Of a stretch of 64,000 nt of DNA, positions 45,564-56,438 are shown piece by piece. This stretch comes from Siderastrea siderea (taxonomy: Eukaryota; Cnidaria; Anthozoa; Scleractinia; Rhizangiidae), in the NCBI GenBank assembly GCA_964030785.1, contig OZ034970.1:22638634-22702633 (forward strand), in the 5' to 3' direction. Each line of letters begins with the position of its first letter. The first letter of the stretch is position 1. The position numbers and the translations under genes are program-made. The notes beneath the pieces are model-generated. The model worked only from the letters and a program-made list of their open reading frames with translations. It was not told where the DNA came from and made no database searches.

Positions 45564-45850
45564 TTATGAAGATCATCGCAGTGAAGGTGTTTTAACTTAA
45601 GCAGTTGAAAAGAAGAAACCTGAAAAAATTCAGGCTTGAACGGGAATCGAACCCATGACCTCTGCCATACCGGTGCAGCGCTCTTACCAACTGAGCTATC
45701 AAGCCAACTGGGAGCTGGTCAATTGAGAGTTCGTATTTATCCCGTAGATGGAGAAATGAACATGAATATATGAAATAACCATATATTTTCAGGTTTCTTC
45801 TTTTCAACTGCTTAAGTTGAAATGCCTTCACTGCGATGATGTTCATATAA
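45564..45850 (-). mobile_element. TIR-framed element carrying a tRNA-like unit
   Basis: The outer 63-65 bases (45564-45626 and 45786-45850) are inverse copies: atgaagatcatcgcagtgaa on the left and ttcactgcgatgatgttcat on the right. Between them, 45632-45705 on the minus strand folds as a tRNA-like unit. It begins ggcttgatagctcagttgg (A box), contains gggttcgattccc (B box) and ends tcaagcct, so the acceptor stem pairs. The anticodon loop has C where U33 belongs and a mismatched stem base, so it is not a standard tRNA. It therefore combines SINE-like and MITE-like architecture. Confidence 0.75.
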
Positions 45851-46230
45851 TTCTACAACCCCTAATCGTTGACCAAGGGTCTTGTTTCTCCTGTTTAAAA
45901 AGCTCAACTGCTAAATTAAAGTAACAGTTTGAAAGCAGCTAAAGCAAAATTGCACAGCAAAAATTATTCACAGTAATTGACATCGTTAAGCTGTAAAACG
46001 TGAATTCGAAATTGACGCCAAATATTGGTTAGCTCGGCTTTCCTTTGACTGACAACCATCTGATGTTTCGAGCGACTATCCGTTAGCAGCAATTTCACTG
46101 CGTTGTTTCCTTGGCCAAAGATCTACGCGTTATTTAAAGGCAAAGAACCTGCCTTTTCAAGAAAGAATTGTGATTACATTTTTCCTTCCCTTTCCTGCAA
46201 AGCGTGCAGATCTAAATTGATTTCAGCGCT

Positions 46231-46819
46231 CAGGCCCGTAGCAAGGCTGAAATAACTGGGTGAGGTGGGGCGAGCAAATTGGCCTAGTCAAAGGCCCCTG
46301 GGGCCCGTTTCTCCAAACTCCCGATAACTTTCCCGGCCCGAAAACTATTTTAAATGCACAATATTCTCCAATAGCTATACAATTTTTCTTGATTTTGAAA
46401 GCTAAATTTTGATCTTTATAATTCCGGGAAGCATATCGCTAAGTTTGCGCCAATAATTACCATTAGCTGATAAATAAATGAGCTCGAAAAAAATTCTTAC
46501 CGGGCCCGGAAAGTTATCGGTAGTTTCGAGAAACGGGCCTCTGGGCGACTAAAATGTGCGGTGGGCTGGTAGATTTTTGAAGCCCACTTGCCCCGTGGCT
46601 GACTCAACGTAACAGATGTCTAACCCTGTTAAAGGTTGTGAAATTATAAACGGCACTTTTAGCGCCAGAATTCAGGACTGATTGCTGCACATTATTTGTT
46701 TTAATTACAATTTTTTGGGGGACATAAATTGTAATGTTTTTTAACTTCCAAAATTCTGGAGTGGGGGGGGGGTGGGGGGGGGGCTTGAGCCCCCTGCCCC
46801 TTCCCCTGCTACGGGCCTG
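46231..46819. mobile_element. hAT-like MITE with CAGGCCCGTAGC ends
   Basis: The left end caggcccgtagcaagg matches the inverse of the right end (cctgctacgggcctg). The length is 589 bases, with a poly-G-rich right part. An 8-base target duplication is not clear. A second MITE is nested at 46301-46540. Confidence 0.7.
46301..46540. mobile_element. Nested MITE with GGGCCCGTTTCTC ends
   Basis: The left gggcccgtttctccaaact pairs with the right agtttcgagaaacgggcct, then gataactttcc pairs with ggaaagttatc. A ctg triplet flanks both sides. It is inserted inside the 46231-46819 element, so it is younger. Confidence 0.75.
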
Positions 46820-48240
46820 GCGTTGCTATCTTTGTATGTCACGTATTGATGCATGATCAGCTCACCTTAAGTCGGACGGACTTGTTTTACTTCACCAACA
46901 GTGTAGTTATGTACATTGATCTCTTTCTTTGACGTGAAACGAGATGTGAGTTGATTTAAGCTAAAAGCTCAACAGGTTGCCTTCCTGTCCACCTTATCAG
47001 TGCACGGTGAGTGAATTTGTCTTCCTGTTTACAAGCATTTTAACATGTTAATCACTGACGTTGTCAGCGGCGTCAATGATATCCGCCAGCTCGTGTACAC
47101 TACCTTAACATAGATCATTAAACAAAAACAATTGCTACATATATAAATGGCGTATAGTTATATTAGCTGCTGATCTGTAACAGCCTCTTGTAGGCCTCTT
47201 GCAGTGTCCGCATGTCATGAATCGCAACACGTTTACAATACGTTTTTCCAGACGGGAGCTTTTCTGCCTTTTTGTCCTCTTATTTACATTCTCCAGATAA
47301 ATAATCATCGGGAAAAGAAGTCTTGAAGTCCACGATGATTGCAAGCAGTAATGATTAGACAGTAACGCTTTTCTAAGCATTGTATGCTCGCGTGGCAGGG
47401 TAAAGTATTTGCTTAAAGTAAGTGAGTCATAATTTGTAATTAGTGCATCCTGCAAGGGTGTGTTATTGGCCTCTAGTTCCTATAGCTATACTGATATAGA
47501 TTGGAAGCTACGCTCTCTCTGATTGGCAACAATAGCAAGTTTTGTTAGAGTACAAAACACAGTAAGATGTGTTTATTGCTTCGAAAGCCCGTCCACCAAA
47601 ACAAAACTTAAGTTGGACGTAAAATACTCCGCAGAAAATCCTGGAATACACAAGTCTAGGAGTGAGATATCCTGAATATTTGAAAGCTTGTTTCTTTTAT
47701 TAGCTTAAATTCGATAGTACGAAGCCTTATTGTGCAAAATGAGACGGCAAAGCGAGGAATTGTCATTAAATACTTCGAGCAATAAAGAACACGAGAGAAA
47801 AGTAAAATCCACTCGCCTCTGAATTTCGTGTGTCACTTAGAATTATCTGAAATCGCAGTTCAAATATGTCTTAAAAGGTGACTTCTCAAGACGGCAAAAT
47901 GTCGGCCATTTTTTCACGACAAAACACAACCCTTTATCTCGATCTCAGGAGAACTTAAGTAAACTAAAACTACCTCTAAATCTAGCTTTGTCATTTGCGG
48001 AAAAGGGGTAAAGATGACAGCTGCCAAACATTTCCTTCAGAGCTGAGTTACGACAAAAATGGTGACTCTCTTTGCAACCCCTTTTTCCGGCCGACGTTTC
48101 ATATTTCCGGCCACAAAACAGGAATCCCGACTCTCCGCATTTACCAAGCTTGATTAATTTGTTTTAGATAATTTTTGGATGAGCATTTCTGGAACGACTC
48201 ATCCAATGTCATCAGGCACGGTGGTTCTGGATTTTTTTTT
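46820..48240. other. No recognisable gene
   Basis: ORFs such as 47135-47455 minus lack motifs. Bases 47890-48120 are less AT-rich and hold aaatgtcggcc and aaaatggtgactc, promoter- or first-exon-like on either strand, but no convincing exon was found. Confidence 0.4.
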
Positions 48241-48242
48241 TG

Positions 48243-48640
48243 TTTGACACTTTGCTCCGTGACAAGTCACTCAAGACTTACACAAGTTACACCATGGCAT
48301 TATCTTTTCTAACAAGGCACGCTAATATTACTCGATTATAGCGGTGTGTTCCAAAATGCAAGTTCGTGTGAAATAATGCGGAAAATAAAACGGAGCTTAT
48401 TTATATATTTGTGTGGATACGGGAGTTGCCACATTCGTCAAGCATGATGTCACGCAAGAAGTGAAGAATTAAGTACCAATGACCCAAGACGTGACTTTCA
48501 AGATCGGCTATCCTCTTCTGGTTCCATCACTTCAGAAGGCCACAAAATTAAATTTCAATCCGTTGAGCTTGCGAGGAACATCTGAGAATGGGCTTCAGAA
48601 GGGATTGTTTTGTATTATTATGTTTGTCCCATTTCTTAGT
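48243..48640. repeat. Dispersed non-coding repeat, copy 2
   Basis: Direct copy of 328-771, shorter by a deletion after tcttctggtt. See copy 1 for shared landmarks. Confidence 0.65.
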
Positions 48641-48832
48641 TATATGCGTCAGCACGAGTTAATGTGAGAACATTCACGCTTCGTAAATTTGATAGACCAG
48701 CCAAAGTGCACGTTTTCCAAACACTTGTTTCATTTTTTTGACACTTTGTTCCATGACGTAATGCAGAAGCGATGACGTTTTCTGCAAAAACGTGCTCAAT
48801 GCACGACGCACAATCATGCAATTACAATATTT

Positions 48833-48975
48833 TGTAGCGGAGCTGCTTCGCGGGACGAAGGCCCCGCGAGAGCGGAGATCTATACTTATAGAAACAGAAC
48901 ATATATAAAACCATGCGACTCAATTTTTGTGGTCATGACGTCATTCATGGACGTACGTTGTCGCAACATGCTTCG
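48833..48975. repeat. GC-hairpin module, third copy
   Basis: gcggagctgcttcgcgggac pairs partly with ccccgcgagagcgga. A ggacgtacgttg remnant lies 100 bases on, as in the other two modules. Confidence 0.55.
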
Positions 48976-49352
48976 TGTAGTATGTTCGAAGTGTCCTTGA
49001 ATGCTGGAGAAAAATGGCGGACTGCCCATGTAGTATAAACGTTTCAGTCTAAACTCTCTTCTTTGACTTGTTTGAGGCTTAAAGTAAAAAGGAGGTACTT
49101 TCATGAACCTCCGTTAAGATAACACTGATGTTATGACGGGGTAAATAGCAATATCCCATGCACTGGACACTGACAAGAAGCAAAATTCGGATGGCTTGTC
49201 ATCACAGGAGAAGTCAGATCTCAAGTCAACAATGCGGCGGCTGGCTTTCGTATGCTGTATTTTTTTGTGTCCTTGAAATGAAGACTTCTACATGAAAAGG
49301 AACAGACCTCAAGAATACTCGACGGGGCGTATAGAAGAAATATTGGAGAGCT

Positions 49353-49682
49353 TCAGTAGAAGGTACACTGATTCTTGCTCGAGGACAGACTTGTTTTTTC
49401 AGAGGAGATCAGGAAAGCGACCGTCTCAAAAGACCACAGCAGCGTCAAACTTTCGGTTAAATCCTTAAGTACTTCTTCCACTTCCACAGTAAAGTAAATT
49501 ACGTATTTCATTGTGGATTTACATGATAAGAATTGTTTAATTGAGAGAATTCCCATGTCAAAAATAATTTTCTTAAGCTGTTCAAGGGAACTAAGGTTAA
49601 ATTCTCTCGATCGAATGGAACTACTTCCGGGTAATTTTTTTGGTCGAGGCCGCAACTGAATGGATTTTACTTTCCCAGGCAA
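49353..49682 (-). CDS. Unrecognised ORF, possible downstream exon
   Basis: The 109-codon minus-strand frame has balanced composition: SIQLRPRPKKLPG, FNLSSLEQLKKIIFDMGI and YFTVEVEEVLKDLTESLTLL. It lies downstream, on the same strand, of the first exon at 50326-50443, so it might be a later exon of that gene. No domain match or clear acceptor was found. Confidence 0.25.
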   Translation of the reverse strand: MPGKVKSIQLRPRPKKLPGSSSIRSREFNLSSLEQLKKIIFDMGILSIKQFLSCKSTMKYVIYFTVEVEEVLKDLTESLTLLWSFETVAFLISSEKTSLSSSKNQCTFY

Positions 49683-50325
49683 ACAAATAGTTTTCTAAAT
49701 AAATGTTTTTGTTTACGAAGGCTTGTTGTCTCTTTTTCCGTGTTTAAAAATATTAATTGAAAGAATTTCATCAGTAAGCCATTTGTAAGGTTAAAAGTAC
49801 CCAAATCTTCTATTGCAGTTTTTTTCATTTTACATTTCAAGTTTGTTTGGCAATGTTTATTTCGCAACTGGTGTGTTTATTCGAAAGTTAATAATGCTAA
49901 CTACTCTAGACTGAGTTGGTGTTGTTTTTCAAGCCATTTTGTTGTTTTTTTGTAGTGCTTCTGATTGGTTGAAAGAAAATTCCCTCGCGACACAACGTCG
50001 TTTTGCGAGGGCTCAAGTGGCGACCTCGCGAAACGTCGCCTGTTTTCTCAGGCTCTCGGTGAAAGTCGTCCTGAAGACTTCTTTTTGAAGAAAAATTAAG
50101 TGAACTTCACTGTTTCCTCAGCGGTCTGCATTGTGTTTTTCCCTTTATGTGTTCCCTTGTTGTTTTTCATCTATTGGCGTATAGCTGCACAATTAAAATG
50201 TATTGTATTTTAGGGGCCGATAAGATGAGAGGAAAATTTCATCTTTACAATCCACAAATGCACTACGATTTCTTCAAATTTAAAGAAGAAGGTCACTCCA
50301 GAAAGTGTATATTTTTTGTACTCAC

Positions 50326-50443
50326 CAATAAAAAGACCACACTGAGTTGAGTTACTGACCGTTGTTTGAGCTTCCATAGTGCATCCGATCCCAATAAAAT
50401 TCCTCTCCAAAGAAGCAAAAAATTCGTCATCGGGTGCCGCCAT
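50326..50443 (-). CDS. Probable first coding exon, unknown gene
   Basis: The ATG lies in a strong context (ccaaaATGgcg) and encodes MAAPDDEFFASLERNFIGIG, then CTMEAQTTVSNSTQCGLFI. It ends at a consensus GTGAGTAC donor in phase 1. Upstream on the minus strand is a less AT-rich region with CpGs and a TGACGTCA site (50479-50486), consistent with a promoter. The acidic, Met-Ala-Ala-Pro start is typical of first exons. No family recognised. Confidence 0.5.
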
Positions 50444-50918
50444 TTTGGACAGAGCTTGGGAGCCTGGCCGCGTATTCGTGACGTCATTCCGTCCAAATTG
50501 AAATTGGCGAGAAGCTCAAACGGAGCTGGTCAATTTCAAGTGCACAGCTTTTCGGCTGCTCTCATTTCTTTTTCGCGGTGCCGTTGTGAACTGAAAAGGG
50601 AGCTTATGCAACGGCAACGCCAAGGAAAACGTCACTTTAAAAATGACTTCCAAATATTTCAAACTTGTTCGCGATAGTTTCAGCTCGTTCAATCTGTAAA
50701 TGTAGCCGAACAATCCAGGAGCTGACTCTGTAAGGACGGCGTTACAGTTCAGGTAGAAAAAAGAAAATTCACTGTCGTGTGTTCACGTTCTACATAAAAC
50801 TTTTGAATTTGGTCATTTCACGTTGTTGTTTTGCAGAGGACAGCAAAGAAATGTACCAAAATCTCGCCAGTGCAGAGTCATTGTTTTGCTAATTAAACCT
50901 TTTTTTGTGACGTTCTCA

Positions 50919-51020
50919 TCAGCCGTCGCCGTCGTTTTTGCTTACACAGTCCCAGACTGTAACAATACGTCCAAAAAAGACAAGGCAAGAGGTCTAGCTT
51001 TTCACCAGTTGCCTGCATGA
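50919..51020 (+). pseudogene. THAP-domain N-terminal fragment
   Basis: The frame reads YTVPDCNNTSKKDKARGLAF, then HQLP and a stop. The order Cys, basic linker, then Phe-His-x-Leu-Pro matches the start of THAP zinc-coordinating DNA-binding domains, found in P-element-type transposases and their domesticated relatives. The first zinc-binding Cys appears replaced and the domain stops before its second half. It is probably a relic or one exon of a larger gene. Confidence 0.5.
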
Positions 51021-51588
51021 AATGCAGACCAACCTAAAACTAGTTTTTTTTTCCATTATGTTACAATCAGTTAACTTCAAGATCTATTAATTGTAATAAT
51101 GAATTTAACTTGTTGTTGCTGTTGTTGTTGCTGTTGCTACTTGGTAAATGCGATGAAAAGTTAAGTGATGTTTATCTCTGCACAGACACACCATTAGCTT
51201 GAACAAATGTATTGTTAATTTATCACGCTGCCATCTGGATTTGCTATTTTTTGTTGCCTTTTTATCCTTTGTAGAAGCAATTCTTAAATGTCAATGCCTA
51301 CGCCCGGCTACAGTGTCACAATTTGGTGTCTCTCCTGCTTGTGTTGAGATTGATTGATCTAGATTTGTCCCGATTCATCGCGGTATAAACCTGGCCAGTT
51401 GCACTTTGCAAACGGTAATACGCTGCTTCTGGCATAAGTTATTTTAGACAAATAAATCCCAACTTACGATCCCAAGCTCCCTTTGAATCGTATTAGCTGA
51501 GATTTGCGGTATTTTGCTATTTGTGTGGTTCTTTTTTCCTCCGGAGAGTTTTCTCGTCTGCCATGTGGAATACTGCTGACCGCTTGTT

Positions 51589-51662
51589 CCCAGACTCCTG
51601 TTCCCCCGTTCCCCGTTCCCCGTTCTCGGTTCCTGGTTTCCCGTTCCTGGTTTTAGTAACAT
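51589..51662. repeat. C/T-rich minisatellite (cccgttc units)
   Basis: Irregular repeats of cccgttcc and ggttcctgg, followed by a poly-C run (51690-51700). ORFs on both strands here are low-complexity shadows. Confidence 0.75.
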
Positions 51663-51811
51663 CCCCCTCCCGACATCTCACAGAATACCCCCCCCCCCCC
51701 TTGGCCTCACAGATGAAAGACAAACATCGCGCTCGCATGCAGTTTCGCCGTTGATTTTTTAGGTTATAGCAGTAGCCATATGACGTCACTAACCCGACGT
51801 CATTGGCTAAA

Positions 51812-53950
51812 AACGGGTATTACTAGACCCCGTCCTGACGGCGGGGTAAAAAGAAGAGGAAGAAGAGCACGGAAGGAAAAAAAGGGTATTACTAGACCCC
51901 GTCCTGACTGACGGTGGGGTGGGAAACGGATATTCCTAGACACCGTCCTGACGGCGGGGTAACAAGAAAAGAAAAAAATATACGGAACGACTGATCCTTA
52001 CGGCAGTTAAAGAAACGAAGACACAGAAGACGAAATACGTAAAGCAAAAAAATGACAAGAAAAGCCCCAGGGGCATCAAACCCCTCCGTTGTTCCCCTCC
52101 CCTAGAGGTGCAAAATATATTACGGTCACTCAAGACACGAACCCATGTGGTGTAAATTCTTGAAGCTGGTGATTTATTGTGCCTTTGACATGTTCGCCCC
52201 ATCCCTCATTCCTTGGTCATTACCCTGTTCTAGCCTTCGAGAAGAAGATTAAGACGAAATATTTTGACCATAGCGTGACTCGGTTACGTCATTTTTTTTT
52301 TCAACAAACTGACATCTCAACGTATAAATTCTAAATAACAAAGGAAAACGAAATTAATCTACTGCTAAAGGAAACGGGTATCTACTGAAAAAAAAAATAA
52401 AAATCTATTTTATGCTATGATTCGATGAGTGATTTGGCGCAAGGAAGGAACTTCCCCGAATCGTCTTCTGTGTTTCAATGACGCAGTGTTTAGGGGCTAC
52501 GCCGCACGTAGCATGAATTGTTGGCTTTCAAAGCTCGCTAGCACCTTCGTCCTTGCTCTCGTCGAAGAGAAGTTAACTCCATTGAATTCCTTGTAATTTT
52601 CTACACTAATTTCCCTAAACATTTAATTTCGGCGAAGCAAAGCAGTACTGCCAAAAAATGCTTGCAATTCACTGATGAATTTTGGCAGGCTCTAGTCGAG
52701 TGGCAAAAATAGCAAGATCGAATCGGTGGCTTTCAAAGCTCGTTGGCTTCTTCGTTCTTGTTCTCGACTAAGGGATTTTTATGCCATTCAATCGCCAGTG
52801 ATTTTCTACGCCAACTTTCATGAAAATTGTGGCGAATAAACGCTAAACGAACGAAGATTACCGCCAAGTATTTTTTGGCCGAGTGGAAGTCTGGGGCAAG
52901 TGACCACCAAAAAAAAAAAACCGGAAAGCCCCAGGGGCATTATACCCCGCCGTTGTTGTCCCTCCCCTATGGTGCAAAATATATTACGGTCACTCAAGAT
53001 ACGATCGCTAACCTAGGTACCAAAAGACGCTACGAGCATTTGTTTCGCCGAGCAAAAACCGGAGGTCTGGGGCTGGTGACCACCAAAAAAAAACGAGGAT
53101 TACCGATTACTAGCCCCGTCCTCACAGCGGGTGACAAGAAAAGCCCCAGGGGCATTAGACCCCGCCGTTGTTCTCTCTCTCCTCGGGGTGCAAAATATAT
53201 TAAGGCCACGTAAGATACAAGCCAAATGGTGTAAATTTTTGAAGTTGGTGGCTTATCGTACCTCTTACGTGTTTGCTATGGTAATATAATTCAAGACATA
53301 ACCTGCCTTTTTTTCGGGTGAACCACTCTGTTTTAGCGTGCGTGACGAAGAGTGTGATGAAATATTTTGAACATAGCGTGACTCACTCTGACCCAAATAG
53401 TTATTGCGCCATTAAAATGCAAATGAATGCCAGCTCGATTCATTGGCTTTCAAATCTTGCCAGCACCTTCGTCCTTGCTCTCATCGGATAGAAGTTAACT
53501 CCTTTAAATTCGTTGTACTTTTCTCCACTGGTTTCTCTAAAGACTTTGGTGAAGTAAACCAAAACTGCCATAAGATGCTTGCATTTCACTGTTGAATATT
53601 TAACCTTGTTTCAGTGGCAGGCTCGGGCCGGTGGAGTGGCGAAAATAACAAGATCGAATCAGTGGCTTTCAAAGCTCGTTAGCATCTTCGTTCTTGCTCT
53701 TATCGAAGGGATTTTTATGCCATTCAATCGCCCGTGATTTTCTACACCAACTTTCATGAACATTTTGGCGAATAAACGCTAAACGAACAAAGATTATCGG
53801 CAAGTATTTTATTGGTCGAGCGGAAGTTTGGGGCAAGTGACCACCGAAAAAAAAACGGGTATTACTGGACCCCATCCTCATGGCGGGGTAAAAAAAAGGG
53901 TATTCCTAGACCAGACAGACCCTGTCCTGACGACGGGTAAAAAGAGCAGG
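51812..53950. repeat. Complex repeat array with a ~0.92-kb tandem duplication
   Basis: Bases near 52440-52930 recur near 53390-53850. Examples are agaagttaactcc at 52570 and 53490, and aataaacgctaaacgaac at 52835 and 53772. Short modules recur more often: a gggtattactagaccccgtcctga module and gccccaggggcatta..ccccgccgttgtt followed by tgcaaaatatatta. The latter appears at about 52060, 52930 and 53140. The frame at 52827-53213 is an artefact of these modules. Nothing identifies a transposon class. Confidence 0.75.
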
Positions 53951-54059
53951 AAAAGAAACGTTAGCTGTTTTTCCGTTATGGGTGGACAACAGTTCTCTCT
54001 TAGCGTATTATACATTATATTGATGGCGAAGGTCATATGGCTAGAATGGATATAAACAA

Positions 54060-55635
54060 AAACATATCAACGACCCGCTAATGAAGCATTATAACATAGC
54101 TAGCAAATCTGGGCAATCAAATTCACCTTACGTAAGCGTGCTCCACAATCCTGTTGACTGCACGCTGATAGGGTGAGCAAACTTAACCTGTTTTTTTTCT
54201 GTCTGTACAGTATGTGGTCCTTAGTCCGCGAGTAAAAATTATAATCTTGAATGTCTTGCCTGAATCAAAACGTAGCGAGCTGTAGTTTTCCCTGAAGATA
54301 GCTTTTACATTTCTCGCGATAATTTTAAAGTGGCAAGTTTCAAATTTAAATATTTTTCTTGTAATTCGAAAAAAGGTGACCGTGCTCGCGGGCCCTTGGA
54401 CCGCGAATCATGTAAACAGCGCTTAAAGTACCTATGAATCCCAATAATTTCCGTAGGAGAATGAAAATTTTAGCAATATTTTATTTATTCTTTCTTATCT
54501 TTGATATATCTAAGCTACAGTCTTGTTGGAAAGTCGATGTGAGAATAAAATAATATGTTTTACTTTTTAGACAAGAGTCTCCCACACAAGTTCCAAGCGC
54601 AGCCGAAAATAATGACAAGACTACAAGCTTATATGTATTCTAGGTATACATGAAAAGTTAACCCAGTTCATAAACATGTATAAAGAAGATTTTGAAAATA
54701 TTCAGTGAAAACAAGGGCTGTTTCCATTTATCTAAGGTTTTCTTTATCTGCTTTGAGAAATGTAAGTTCTCTAGGGTCATAGGTCGCGGACCAAGGACCC
54801 ATATGCAAAAATTGTTGATATTTTTCAAGAGACGATAAAACAAAACTTTCAAACTCTGTAGCAAATTCGTTCACAACTGCAGAAATAAGTTTATCTGTAA
54901 TCTTGTTTTTCCAAAAAAAAAACACGTCCTTCCGTTGCTTTTCATCGATGCACAAGCTAAGTAAACATGACCAAGGGGGGTAGCCTTGTCGCGTTGTAGC
55001 GTCTTTCCCAGGAACGATGTCGCTGAACCAACGGGTTGTAAATGTCGCTGTCGTTTTTGTAGCACGTGCAAATGTCACCGTCGCTTTATAAATTCTCTAA
55101 AATAACGGAATTACTGGTTGTGTCATAGTCACTGCCCTCCTTTGCCATTTAAATGAGTTTTGCTTTGGAGTTTTTGGCACATCTTGGCAGATTGTCAAGA
55201 AGAGCATCGAAACATGCATTTATTGTCTTCAACATCACGTGATCGTGAAGAGGAACTGTTAAATTATTGGCCACCAGTTCCGTCTGTTTACTCCCAAATG
55301 ACACAAGTCAAGATTATAGGTACTAGTTAAGTAAAGGTCAGTAAAACGTTTGCCTCACCGTGAGGCCTGAAGTCACTTGGCATGTAGATCGCCAATATTC
55401 TTAAATGTCTTCTTCAACGGTCGATGCGATCTGGAAGAGTGCTTGGCGAGAAAACAACTTGAACGTGAAGTGAAATCATTATGTAAATCAATCTCAAATC
55501 ATTTTGTTAATCACTTTACGGTGACGTTCGCACACCAAAACAAGCTTAATACTATTTCTTAATAGAAACGAACACGCCTCCATATCTTAACCCTTTGGAG
55601 TAAGAAACAACCAAAGTTCTTCGTCTTTTATGACT
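54060..55635. other. No supported gene
   Basis: A 116-codon minus ORF (54728-55078) has a plausible-looking middle (NKITDKLISAVVNEFATEFE). It also contains a ggtccgcgacc-type motif that recurs near 54395 and 60100, so it may lie in a repeat. No splice context. Confidence 0.35.
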
Positions 55636-55639
55636 CTCA

Positions 55640-55930
55640 AAAGAAAATCAATTTACAAATCCGGTCTTTTGGGACCACGAATATTCTTCTAACACTTAGA
55701 AACTGTAAGACACGAGCCTCTGCAGAGTGTAGAGAAGGTGCGTTTGAAAGGAAGAGTTCGCCAAGAGATAAACCCCCGCTGGAGGCTGGAGTATCTGAGG
55801 GGGTCCGGGGCCATGCTCCCACGGGAAATTTTGAAATTTTGTACTTCGGAAATGCAATTTTCAGCATTCTGAGGGGCAAGTCAGAGTAGTTTAATTGCTG
55901 TAAATTCAAGTCAATTTTTTGCGTCAAAAA
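55640..55930. repeat. Probable dispersed repeat with gggggtccggggccatgctccc
   Basis: The run gagggggtccggggccatgc with gaaattttgaaatttt downstream has the look of a high-copy repeat I associate with marine invertebrate genomes. Only one copy is in this window. The minus-strand ORF across it is not considered a gene. Confidence 0.35.
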
Positions 55931-56438
55931 GAACAACTATGCCTGTAACGTATAGATACTGGCGGAGATCCTTAAAATCGGTCAATTTGTTGCCTCAAGC
56001 GACTTAGGTAATTCACAGACCGTAAAAGAAGCTTCACATTTAACAGATAAACAGAAAAAAAACTCTGATCGTCTGCTCTCAGTCTCAGGGGCACCCAACG
56101 ATTCGTTTCGGGGAATATCTGTTCGGAAGGCCAGGAATGGCCTGAGATATTCGGATTTAACTGCAGTGAAAACTAGAGATTTCTTCCAGCGAAACGTCAC
56201 GTCGGACTTTACGTAACAAGAGGACGTATTACCGGTAGTTCCTGTTGTTTTTTGTCATTTAGAGTGCAAAATAAGGCCAGTTAGCATTTTCGAACAGCCA
56301 TCAGCAGCTCGGAAATTCGGCAGAAAGGATTCTGTTTCCTAGAATTCTGCGAGCTAAATTTTCAGCTAAAAATTCCGAACAGATCAATAGGTATTAGCTT
56401 ACATAAATATGCCTTAAAAAGCTCTGAAACAAACTAAG

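Noticed and set aside
45632..45705. Functional tRNA gene on the minus strand
   Set aside because: The anticodon loop lacks U33, the anticodon stem has a mismatch, and the unit lies inside a TIR-framed repeat.
51517..51789. Glu/Arg/Asn-Gly-rich ORFs
   Set aside because: Low-complexity readings of the C/T-rich minisatellite.
52827..53213. 128-codon plus-strand ORF
   Set aside because: Built from the tandem repeat modules (gccccaggggcatta and tgcaaaatatatta) and poly-A tracts.
55637..55936. 99-codon minus-strand ORF
   Set aside because: Lies over what looks like a dispersed non-coding repeat; no motif or splice context.
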